Made by a program: the position numbers and the translations under genes | Shown here: in pieces, positions 33,801 through 40,737 of the stretch | Position numbering within the stretch: the stretch's first letter is position 1 | How the letters are laid out: each line of letters opens with the position of its first letter | The notes under the pieces: model-generated | The model's input: the letters and a program-made list of their open reading frames with translations, nothing else | The model's database searches: none | What the model was told of the DNA's origin: nothing | Origin: Actinomycetota bacterium | GTDB lineage: Bacteria; Actinomycetota; Actinomycetes; Streptosporangiales; Streptosporangiaceae | Assembly: GCA_003168255.1 (NCBI GenBank) | Contig: PMSU01000086.1 | Coordinates: forward strand, 1 to 47,803 | Direction: 5' to 3' | Length of the DNA: 47,803 bases

Positions 33801-34111
33801 GGGGCGGCGGGATCCCGTTGCTCGGCAGTTATATCGCCTTCGTATGGACAGCCATACGCAAGGGATTCGCCTACACGCGACGCGTCGATGCCGCGGGGAT
33901 CGTCGGGTTCGCCATGGCCACGGCCCTATCGTCGCAGGCGATCATGATGCTTTTTGACCCGCATCTGACCTTCCGCGGCTCGGGTGACGCGATCTTCCTG
34001 ACTCTGGCCCTGCTCCGCAAGCTGCCCGGCCGGCAGCTGCGGGCCAGTGGTGACCGGACCATCGCCGGAGCGGCCCATGCACCATCCCAGCCGCAGGAGG
34101 TTCTCGTATGA
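30893..34111 (+). CDS. Fusion: MurJ/Wzx-type lipid flippase plus Wzy/O-antigen-ligase-like polymerase
   Basis: One 1072-residue membrane protein with two modules. Residues about 30-540 are a MurJ/Wzx-type flippase (MVF/MOP fold): FTGVLRGIVVAAVLGATYFAN, YGLLAGALFSSILVPALVP, and repeated hydrophobic helices. A Gly/Ala/Pro-rich, cytoplasmic-looking linker (about 545-598) follows. Residues about 600-1045 form a second multi-span unit of the Wzy/WaaL O-antigen polymerase-ligase type, with helices such as LLLGCVAVGALAAISA, a large loop near 905-960 containing RLQNLRTYFWPVLFSD and GYVWIESGYTWLLWGGG, and further spans. There is no stop or frameshift between the modules. The start GTG overlaps the upstream gene. 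Wzx and Wzy act in sequence on the same lipid-linked unit, so fusion would put export and polymerisation in one complex. The function is by family. Confidence 0.88.
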   Translation: MTAGVKTDDADRLGPSAGELDLSSPEGAVGDSLSVAIWTAVSRFTGVLRGIVVAAVLGATYFANTYQFTNSLPNLVFYGLLAGALFSSILVPALVPHVDSGDSRATARTAGGLLGVAMLGMLAVVPVVAIATPWLLKVGSIGATNAAAAHSQERIGAILVLLLLPQVALYAVVCTATAVMNAHRRFALASAAPALENLGTIAVLAVVAVFYTRAAREHQIPMPLVLLLGAGTTAAVLLHASAQWWGARRVGVVLVPRAGWRDPQVRAIIRGARPAAAQAGLEALQFGALLLVADRVPGGVVAFQLAVNFFFLPVALGATPVALSLVPRLSRMTAPGQARLFRDTYVQGLVFAAFLVIPAAMAYAVLARPLAGAIGFGGFGVSSALGLITASLIGLAPGIIGQTLFLVTTYACYARGDSIHPFRGMLLQAIICAGTIAATYRMHGPALLMALGLGLSAGAICGSLYLVRHLRRSLPRGGESALRPLLRTLAGSVIMIGPAWATANFLADRLDTKAGHVLAMLAATVVGAGVYFTSQALMHAPQMQWISGALSRARGGAGIRPRAAAAPPPARWHVQLLARWQVHRLTSAGPVIWPILRRLRLDLALLLGCVAVGALAAISAKYALVMMVLLGIVALITARPAFAAYLLIFLTPLIVGVNAGAIIPLLRPNEALIFLFGVIIAGRWLMLARTGDRTWPRLDRVDVSLIALGITSSILPLMMMVARQRAISKDDLLYCIVVWKLLAEYAIVRSVIKTSQQVMRCLWLSLWSGAIVCAIGILQSLNLFGVPGLLAKYYAPLGVTSSLSIGRGSSLLSLPTAVADLAILNLAIAIAMLVRGHRRRLLLSGLAVTYALGVVAAAEFSTVIGLLVAVAVIVILTKSARIVLYAAPVALLGGVLLWPVIAIRLGGFQGGTGLPYSWVVRLQNLRTYFWPVLFSDFNWILGVRPSARVVAPNQEYGYVWIESGYTWLLWGGGIPLLGSYIAFVWTAIRKGFAYTRRVDAAGIVGFAMATALSSQAIMMLFDPHLTFRGSGDAIFLTLALLRKLPGRQLRASGDRTIAGAAHAPSQPQEVLV

Positions 34112-34296
34112 CCGCCCGCCGGCTGCCGACCGGGCAGGCGCGATGCATCCGACGTGCAGGTCAGCGTTGGTCCAAACGTGATGGATGGGCCAGACTAGTG
34201 GCAAGAAGGTCATCGCGTGGGCTCATCAAGCCGGGCCGCTCTCGGGCGGGAAGGTCCCGCCCCCGAGCGGGAATAGGTGGGAGGTCAGCGGCGTGA
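34108..34296 (+). CDS. Possible small basic ORF coupled to the flippase-polymerase gene
   Basis: ATG at 34108 overlaps the preceding stop by 4 bp (ATGA) and is preceded by AGGAGG with 8 nt spacing inside the end of the fusion gene, one of the strongest ribosome sites in the window. It would encode 62 residues, very rich in Arg and Gly, with no membrane segment and no recognised family. Codon use is mixed, so it may instead be a decayed reading frame. The case for it is the ribosome site; the case against is the codon use. Confidence 0.3.
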   Translation: MTARRLPTGQARCIRRAGQRWSKRDGWARLVARRSSRGLIKPGRSRAGRSRPRAGIGGRSAA

Positions 34297-34321
34297 ATCG
34301 GACCAGATCGGTTGGGCTGGA

Positions 34322-35803
34322 ATGAAGTTCTTGCGAAGATATGTCCTCTGGATAGTCCTCGCGACTGTGGCCTGCATTGCCGGCGCCTGGGGAATTGCTG
34401 CTCACCAGCCCGTTCAGTTCGCGACGGCCGCCGTGGTTGACGTCGAGGCGAACAGCTACGCGGGCACCACGCCGGCCACGGTGAACCCGGCGACCGAGCA
34501 GACGGTTGCGACGTCCGGAGCTATCGTGGACGGCATCGCGCCGAAATTCGGCCTGACCCCGGACGAGCTGTTCAAGCACCTGAGCGCATCGAATCAGGTC
34601 GGCACCAACATTCTGCTGATCTCATGCTCAATGCCGACCGCCACGACAGCACAATCCTGTGCGAACGCCATTGCCACCGCCTACCGTAATTACACCAATT
34701 ACACTGGGAAATCTAAGGCAATCCAGGCACATGACCCACTTAATGCCAGGATTGTCACGTTCGCACCCCTGCCAAGTGCGCAGTCGGGCAAGCGCAAGGT
34801 GGAATTGCTTGCCCTGGGGGTTATCCTCGGGCTGGCGCTGGGCGTGGGGACGGCCTTCCTGCGCGATCGCCTCGATGACCGGGTCCGGGATCGGGCCGAT
34901 CTTGGGCAATGCCTGGATGCTCCGGTCCTCGGCGATATCCCGGCCCTGGGCCGCCGGTCCGGGCGACCAGAAACCGCCGTCATCACTGATCCGCAGTCAC
35001 CGTCGGCAGAGGCCTACCGCCACCTGCGGGCCCGCATCAGCCCGCTGATTGACTCGACGGATAGCCGGGGGAAGGTCCTGCTCGTGACCAGCTCGCAAGC
35101 TGGCGAGGGCAGCGCCGCGGTGGCGAGCAACCTAGCGGCAGTGATGGCACTCGCCGGTGTCAATGTGCTCCTGGTAGACGCCGACCTCCGGCACCAATCG
35201 CTCAGCAAGGCCTTCCGGGTAGGGGAGCAGCCAGGGCTGACTGACCTGCTCACCGGCCGGGCCAAGCTCGACGACGCGATCATCCTGACCGATGTTGTGC
35301 CTGGCCTTCGCTTCATGCCGGCCGGCACGATCACAGACCGGCCAGCTGACTTGCTCGATGCATCCCGGCTCCGGCGCGCTTTTTCGCGAATCACAGTCGT
35401 GGCCGACGTGGTGATCGTCAATAGCGCGCCCCTTCAGCCGGTCTCGGACGGGCTGGCACTGACTCCGGTCAGCGACATCGTGATGCTGGTGGCTGCCTTG
35501 GGCCGCACCAGGCGGGGGACCGCCACCGCCACCGCCCAGGAGATCAGGGAAATCGGGCCGGTAATGATCGTCGGCGCGGTCAACCACCCGCCCCCGCCGT
35601 GGCGGCGTGACCTGGCACAAGCCGAGATCTTCGACGACCCGGCGCCGACCGCGACGCTGGCGGCCGACGAGCCCGCACAGAGTTACCCCGCCGCCGATGC
35701 CGTTGCCCCCGGCGACCCGCCGATCGCCAACGGTCATGGGGAGCCGAACGGTGACGGTCCCCAGGAGGTTCAGGCGGCCACCAGGCCATGGTCCTCTAGG
35801 TAA
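34322..35803 (+). CDS. Wzz-type chain-length protein with degenerate BY-kinase domain
   Basis: A polysaccharide copolymerase of 493 residues: transmembrane helix about 7-27, external Wzz domain to about 158, second helix 160-180, then a cytoplasmic P-loop-type domain (about 220-420) and a disordered acidic/Pro tail. In active BY-kinases the Walker A is SSxPGEGKST; here it is SSQAGEGSAA (257-266), with the ATP-binding Lys replaced by Ser264. Walker A' LLVDADLR (283-290) is kept, but the Walker B Asp is Asn367 (VIVNSAP). A C-terminal tyrosine cluster is missing; only one Tyr is in the tail. It is therefore probably a pseudokinase that controls chain length by structure. ATG at 34322 was chosen; an upstream GTG at 34277 is possible. 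It is convergent with the methyltransferase gene. Confidence 0.86.
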   Translation: MKFLRRYVLWIVLATVACIAGAWGIAAHQPVQFATAAVVDVEANSYAGTTPATVNPATEQTVATSGAIVDGIAPKFGLTPDELFKHLSASNQVGTNILLISCSMPTATTAQSCANAIATAYRNYTNYTGKSKAIQAHDPLNARIVTFAPLPSAQSGKRKVELLALGVILGLALGVGTAFLRDRLDDRVRDRADLGQCLDAPVLGDIPALGRRSGRPETAVITDPQSPSAEAYRHLRARISPLIDSTDSRGKVLLVTSSQAGEGSAAVASNLAAVMALAGVNVLLVDADLRHQSLSKAFRVGEQPGLTDLLTGRAKLDDAIILTDVVPGLRFMPAGTITDRPADLLDASRLRRAFSRITVVADVVIVNSAPLQPVSDGLALTPVSDIVMLVAALGRTRRGTATATAQEIREIGPVMIVGAVNHPPPPWRRDLAQAEIFDDPAPTATLAADEPAQSYPAADAVAPGDPPIANGHGEPNGDGPQEVQAATRPWSSR

Positions 35804-35819
35804 CGTCGGCACCGGCCGG

Positions 35820-37442
35820 CTACACCGCCGGGCGGCTGGCAGGCAAAGCCCCGCCAGGCTCTCGCAGCACCCACACCACTGTGTGGCTGAGAGTACGAAG
35901 CGACCGTGGCTGGGCCGCGCTGGAAATCGGAGCCAGGCCCACGCCCGTGGCCTGCTGGATCCGGAAGCCCAGGTCACGTTCCAGGACTCTCGTCATCGAC
36001 AGGCTCGCGAAACCCCGTACGTGGTCCCCGTTGTTGATGTGCAGCGTGCTGGGCTGGAAGCCAGCCAGCAGCAGAAGCCGATTGTGCAGGGCTGCCAGAT
36101 TGGGCACCGCGACGATCATGACTCCGCCGGGTCGCAGCACCCGGCGCGCCTCTCGTAGTACCGGCACGACGTTCTTCAGGGTCACGAGATCACGATTCCA
36201 GACCACGAGATCGAAGTGATCGTCTGGTGCGGGAAACTGGGCTGCCTCGAAATCCACCGCAGCAAAGTCTGTCTGCCCGCTAGCTTCGGGATCGCGCGCG
36301 TCCTGGAGGTCGTAGATGACCGGGCGCTCCGGCCGGATGAGCTGATCACGGAAGAGCAGCGTCTGCTCTCCGTTCCCGGCCTGGATCTGTAGCAGGCGGC
36401 AGTCGCCCAGAGTCAGGCGGCGGAGCTCATAGGCGATCTCACGGACGACGGCCCGTTCAATTCGCTCATGCCGCTGCCCTCGCACCGTCGGCGTTGGCGG
36501 CCCGAGAGCCTTCTTGTAGTGCGGGTTCGCCTCGACCGCGCGAAGGCTCTCGGCGCGCGCCGCCCCCCGCGGGCCGGTCAGCTGCCGGTTACCCTGGCGG
36601 AGTGCCTCAGGCGAAGGTAGTGGCGACTCTGCCGCCTTGATGGCCACCCCCCAGAGACCGTCTCCGGTGACATGCCGTGCCGCCAGCGATTCCGCTGGCC
36701 GCACTCGCTGGCCAAAGGCGGCGAAGGCCAGGTTGTGGTCGATGTCATCGACCACAACTGCCCCGCCAGGCCGCATGAAGGGCCACGCCGACTCAAGCTC
36801 GAAGCGCACGTTCCGCCCGGTGTGCAAGCTGTCGTGGACGAAGAGGTCGATCTCGCCGAGTTCGCTCAGCAGGCCAGGAAGCCGCTCGCGACTCGTCCCT
36901 GGCACATAGGTCCACCGCGACCGCAGATCCTTCGGGATGGCCATGCCGATCTCGGAATGCAGGGCTGAATCGACCGCCGGGAGATCGACGCTCCACAGCT
37001 GGCCGGTGCCATTGCGCTCGAGCCCTTGCAGAATGATTCGGCTGGTTAGCCCGTGGGCGACGCCTGTCTCGACTACGCGAGCCGGGTGAATGTGGGCGAC
37101 AATGCACCAGATGGCTAGTGCGAAAGCGCGGTCGCAATCGTTCCATCCGCCATAAGAGAACATCCCCACCCGCACGCCTGCGGCATGCAGGTCGCCTATC
37201 ATCTTGTCCCATACGTCATCGAATGATGACGTCGCCGGGCACGGCCACGGCAGCCCGAGCGCAGCGTGCAGGCATGATGCCCAGTCCTTCACTGCCCCGT
37301 AGTAATCGCCCGGCGCGACCCTGAGCGCCTCCTTCTCGCGCTGATCCTGACGTCGATCGACGCGCCCCCGAAACCGCTCGACCCCTTGCCGGGGATGACG
37401 CAGCATGGAACTCGATGCGCGCACAGTGTAACCAAGTCGCAT
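35820..37442 (-). CDS. Double SAM-methyltransferase protein
   Basis: A 540-residue protein with two class I methyltransferase modules. The first (about 80-275) has VVETGVAHGLTSRII (123-137), IDLFVHDSLHTG and GGAVVVDDIDHN, resembling CmcI-type/Methyltransf_24 proteins. The second (about 325-520) has LLQIQAGNGEQTLL (350-363), FDLVVWNRDLVTLKNV, LREARRVLRPGGVMIVAVPN and is a Methyltransf_11-type domain. The glycine-rich SAM loop of the second is altered (QAGNGEQ). ATG at 37442 has GAGGAG about 6 nt upstream. It lies at the end of the glycan locus, convergent with the Wzz gene, and probably methylates the glycan; which sugar is unknown. Two methyltransferases in one chain could act on two positions. 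Confidence 0.85.
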   Translation of the reverse strand: MRLGYTVRASSSMLRHPRQGVERFRGRVDRRQDQREKEALRVAPGDYYGAVKDWASCLHAALGLPWPCPATSSFDDVWDKMIGDLHAAGVRVGMFSYGGWNDCDRAFALAIWCIVAHIHPARVVETGVAHGLTSRIILQGLERNGTGQLWSVDLPAVDSALHSEIGMAIPKDLRSRWTYVPGTSRERLPGLLSELGEIDLFVHDSLHTGRNVRFELESAWPFMRPGGAVVVDDIDHNLAFAAFGQRVRPAESLAARHVTGDGLWGVAIKAAESPLPSPEALRQGNRQLTGPRGAARAESLRAVEANPHYKKALGPPTPTVRGQRHERIERAVVREIAYELRRLTLGDCRLLQIQAGNGEQTLLFRDQLIRPERPVIYDLQDARDPEASGQTDFAAVDFEAAQFPAPDDHFDLVVWNRDLVTLKNVVPVLREARRVLRPGGVMIVAVPNLAALHNRLLLLAGFQPSTLHINNGDHVRGFASLSMTRVLERDLGFRIQQATGVGLAPISSAAQPRSLRTLSHTVVWVLREPGGALPASRPAV

Positions 37443-37799
37443 TAGTGTCTCCTCATGGCCCCGCTAGAGGACATCCGGAGTCTAGCGATACATCGCTTTA
37501 GTGGAGGTTTCATTGGCATGGTCCATGCTGACGACGCCTCCCCATACGGCGGGCCTCTTAGCATGGCCAGATGCCGCAGATAACAGGCATGCAGCCGTTA
37601 AGCAGCCTGCGCCGGCGGGCGGCTCGGCCATCGCTGCAGCTCCGCGGTGAGCAGCGCCTCTTCAGCACCTCGGGCCCGGCGCGACGTCCGTATCTCGGAT
37701 AATACTGGATCCATATGATATGTTTTTCATAACGTACGGCTTACGAAGCACCTGGTGCCGGGAAGCGCTGCCAGTGCCGCCGCGGAAGGAGAACTTGTC
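37443..37799. other. Divergent intergenic region, methyltransferase / NmrA-like gene
   Basis: There are 357 bp without a gene. The segment 37685-37745 is AT-rich for this genome and contains CATATGATATG and TAATAC, probable promoter elements of the rightward NmrA-like gene, 60-100 bp before its start. CGTA-CGGCT-TACG (about 37732-37744) is a small inverted repeat that could be an operator. No clear -35/-10 pair or terminator was recognised. Confidence 0.45.
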
Positions 37800-38642
37800 A
37801 TGATCTTGGTTACCGGAGCAACCGGAACCGTCGGGCGTGCGGTGGTGAATCTGCTGCTGGAGGCCGACCAGAAGGTGGCGGCAGTCACCCGTGATCCCGC
37901 TTCCGCCGCACTGCCCGCCGACGCCCAGGTGGTGGGCGGCGATCCAGCCAGCCCGGAAACGCTGAAGTCGGCACTGCACGGCGTCGAGGCGATCCTGCTC
38001 AGCCCGCGCGCCGTCGGCGACGCAGCTACCGAGCTGTTGTCGCTGGCAGCCGATGCGGGCGTGCAGCGGGTGGTGGTGCTTTCAGCGGTGAGCGTGCAGT
38101 ACGGCGGCGGGTATCGGCGCTTCGCCGGGGAATTCAAGGCGGCCGAGGACGCCGCCAGCGCCTCCGGCCTGCATCCGACCTTCCTGCGGTGCGCCGACTT
38201 CGCCGCCAACACCCTGGCCTGGGCACCGCAAATCCGTGCGACCGGAGTCGTGCGGGGCGCCTACGGCCACGCCGCTACCTCACCACTGCACCAGCGGGAC
38301 ATCGCCGAGGTAGCGGTACAGGCGCTGCTGGACCCCCTGCACGCCGGACACGCCTACGCCCTCACCGGTCCGCAGTCACTCACCCAGCACGACAAGGCCC
38401 GTCTCGTCGGCCGGGCCATCGGCATGGAGCTGCCCTTCGAGGAAATCTCCCCCCAGCAGGCCCGCCAGGCCATGCTCGCCCAGGGCCTGCCCGAGGATGT
38501 CCCCGACAGGCTGCTCGGCTATCTAGCCGCGTGCCTCCAGCAGCCGGGACCTAGCACCGACACCGTGGCAGAGCTCCTGCATCGCCCCGCGCTCACGTTC
38601 GCCCGTTGGGCCACCGACCACGCCGCCGCATTCCGGAACTGA
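37800..38642 (+). CDS. NmrA-like NAD(P)-binding protein (SDR family)
   Basis: A 280-residue atypical SDR with an N-terminal NAD(P)-binding motif GATGTVG at 6-12, VVVLSAVSV, GLHPTFLRCADFAAN and RDIAEVAVQALLD in the order typical of NmrA/QOR2-like proteins, which act as redox sensors or quinone reductases. The catalytic Tyr-x3-Lys of classical SDRs is not evident, as usual in this group. ATG at 37800 has GGAAGGAGAA 6-9 nt upstream. It stands alone between AT-rich upstream DNA and a 226-bp gap, downstream of which 38656-38673 forms a GC-rich imperfect hairpin that might terminate it. The function is uncertain beyond the family. Confidence 0.88.
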   Translation: MILVTGATGTVGRAVVNLLLEADQKVAAVTRDPASAALPADAQVVGGDPASPETLKSALHGVEAILLSPRAVGDAATELLSLAADAGVQRVVVLSAVSVQYGGGYRRFAGEFKAAEDAASASGLHPTFLRCADFAANTLAWAPQIRATGVVRGAYGHAATSPLHQRDIAEVAVQALLDPLHAGHAYALTGPQSLTQHDKARLVGRAIGMELPFEEISPQQARQAMLAQGLPEDVPDRLLGYLAACLQQPGPSTDTVAELLHRPALTFARWATDHAAAFRN

Positions 38643-38655
38643 AGGGCTGGCACAT

Positions 38656-38673
38656 ACCGGGGCCGGCCCGGGT
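38656..38673 (+). terminator. Possible terminator hairpin after the NmrA-like gene
   Basis: ACCGGGGC and GCCCGGGT are arranged as an almost perfect inverted repeat with a 2-nt centre, 14 bp after the stop codon. The stem is very GC-rich but has a very short loop and no T tract, so it would need a relaxed definition of a terminator. Confidence 0.25.
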
Positions 38674-38868
38674 GCGGCTCGAGCAGTGAGCAGCGGGTCC
38701 GCCGGTCCGCCGCGTTGCGTCAAGTGCTGAACAGCCCGTCGCCTTCCCCTCAGCGAAGCCGGATCCTCCGCGCGCAGCGGTAGGTAGCCCGAGACTGCCA
38801 GGAACGACATGCCGGACATGGCGGACGCCGGGTCCGGCGCACTGCCCCGGGCATGCTAGGCAGGGGGT

Positions 38869-40725
38869 ATGACCGAACTAATTCCTCTAGAAGTCCTCTT
38901 TGGCAACCCGCAGCGGATCGCGCCGGCCATCTCCCCCGACGGCACCCAGCTCGCGTGGATTGCACCGCATGACGGCGTGCTGAACGTCTGGGTCGCTCCG
39001 GTGGACGCCGGCCAAGGCGACGGAGTTGACTGGCCGGCTGCTCGCGTGGTCACCGATGACACCGACCGCGGCATCCGGGACTTCACCTGGGCGCACGACG
39101 GCCGTCATCTGCTCTACCTACAGGACACCGGCGGAGACGAGAACTGGCGCCTGCACGACGTAGACCTGGTGACAGACGAACGCCGCGACCTGACTCCGTT
39201 CGAAGACGTCCAGGCCCGGATTCTGGCCACCGAGCCGAAGTTCCCGACTGAGGTGCTTGTCGGGCTGAACCGCGATAATCCCCAGCTGCACGACGTCTAC
39301 CGGCTCGACCTGGTGACAGGGAAGCTTGTCCAGGAGATGGCTAATCCCGGCCTGCTAAGCCTGGTGGCCGACGCCAACCTGGTGGTCAGGGCGGGCCTGG
39401 CTCCGCATGAGGACGGGAGCCTCGATCTGATGGTCCGCGGCAGCGCGGCCGAGGACTGGAAACCGCTGCTCGCCATCCCGGCCGAGGACGCGCTGACCAC
39501 CCAGCCGCTTTCCTTCACCGCAGACGGCGGCTCGCTGCTTGCCTTGAGCTCGCTTGACGCCGACACCAGCAGGCTCGTCCGGATCAACCTGGCCACCGGG
39601 GCCACCGACGTGCTGGCCGCCGACCCGGAGGCGGACGTTACCGACGTCCGGCTGCACCCCGAAACGCGCGAACCGCAGATCGTCACGGTACTGAAGGACA
39701 GGTCGGAGTACCTGGTGCTCGACCGCTCACTCGAGCCTGATCTCGAGGCCATCCGGGCACTGCATCCCGGCGATCCCGAGTTCGCAGAAGGTGATGACAC
39801 CGACACGACCTGGCTGATCAGCTTCACGAACGACTCGGGCTCTGTCGCGTACTTCGGCTACGACCGGCCGAGCCGCAGCGGCCGGTTCCTCTTCGAAGCG
39901 CGGCCGGAGCTTTCGCGCTATCAACTGGCCGCGATGGAGCCGTTTTCCTTCACCGCGCGGGACGGCCTCACTATCCACGGATACGCGACGTTCCCGCCCG
40001 GAGCGGAGCGGTCAGGCCTGCCGATGGTGCTCGACGTGCACGGCGGCCCGTGGGCACGCGATGTCTGGGGCTACAACCCCGAAGCGCAATGGCTTGCCAA
40101 CCGCGGCTACCTCTGCGTCCAGGTCAATTTCCGCGGATCTACCGGTTACGGCAAGGCGTTCGTCAATGCCGGAGACAGGGAATGGGGCGGCCGGATGCAG
40201 GATGATCTGGTCGACGCGGTGGCGTTCGCCGTCGGACGAGGCTGGGCGGATCCGCAGCGGGTGGCGATCTACGGCGGCTCCTACGGTGGTTACGCAGCTC
40301 TCGCGGGGGCGGCGTTCAACTCGGATCTCTTCTGCTGTGCCGTCGACATCGTGGGCCCGTCGAACCTTAAAACCCTGATCGAGACGATCCCGCCGTACTG
40401 GGCTCCGATGATCGCCATGTTCCATCGCCGGGTGGGGAATCCCGCGAAGGATGCCGACTTTCTCTGGTCGCGTTCGCCGCTATCGCGGGCAAGCAGCATC
40501 CGCATCCCCATGCTCATAGCGCAGGGAGCCAACGACCCCCGGGTAAAGCAGGCCGAATCAGAGCAGATCGTCGCGGCCATGCGCGAGGCGGGAGTCGATC
40601 ACGAGTATCTGTTGTTCGCTGACGAAGGTCACGGTTTCGCGAAGCCGGAGAACCGGCTCCGCTTCTACGTCGCGGCCGACCGTTTCCTCGGCAAGCACCT
40701 CGGCGGAACGGCAGCGGAGGGGTAG
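38869..40725 (+). CDS. S9-family prolyl oligopeptidase-like peptidase
   Basis: A 618-residue serine peptidase or acylaminoacyl-peptidase-type enzyme. Residues about 1-365 form a beta-propeller (TolB/WD-like repeats such as APAISPDGTQLAWI and TWAHDGRHLLYL). Residues about 370-610 are the alpha/beta-hydrolase domain: DVHGGPWARDVWG (oxyanion), nucleophile GGSYGGYA with Ser471, QGANDPRV with Asp556, and DEGHGF with His588. ATG at 38869 lies just after GGGGG. There is no signal peptide, so it is probably cytoplasmic and degrades short peptides. It is convergent with the esterase gene (12-bp gap). Confidence 0.94.
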   Translation: MTELIPLEVLFGNPQRIAPAISPDGTQLAWIAPHDGVLNVWVAPVDAGQGDGVDWPAARVVTDDTDRGIRDFTWAHDGRHLLYLQDTGGDENWRLHDVDLVTDERRDLTPFEDVQARILATEPKFPTEVLVGLNRDNPQLHDVYRLDLVTGKLVQEMANPGLLSLVADANLVVRAGLAPHEDGSLDLMVRGSAAEDWKPLLAIPAEDALTTQPLSFTADGGSLLALSSLDADTSRLVRINLATGATDVLAADPEADVTDVRLHPETREPQIVTVLKDRSEYLVLDRSLEPDLEAIRALHPGDPEFAEGDDTDTTWLISFTNDSGSVAYFGYDRPSRSGRFLFEARPELSRYQLAAMEPFSFTARDGLTIHGYATFPPGAERSGLPMVLDVHGGPWARDVWGYNPEAQWLANRGYLCVQVNFRGSTGYGKAFVNAGDREWGGRMQDDLVDAVAFAVGRGWADPQRVAIYGGSYGGYAALAGAAFNSDLFCCAVDIVGPSNLKTLIETIPPYWAPMIAMFHRRVGNPAKDADFLWSRSPLSRASSIRIPMLIAQGANDPRVKQAESEQIVAAMREAGVDHEYLLFADEGHGFAKPENRLRFYVAADRFLGKHLGGTAAEG

Positions 40726-40737
40726 CGGCCGCGAGCT

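Noticed and set aside
16725..37442. Glycan locus as a tRNA-inserted genomic island
   Set aside because: The locus starts next to tRNA-Ser(GGA), a common integration target, but I saw no integrase gene and no second copy of the tRNA 3' end in the window. Codon use in the main genes matches the neighbours.
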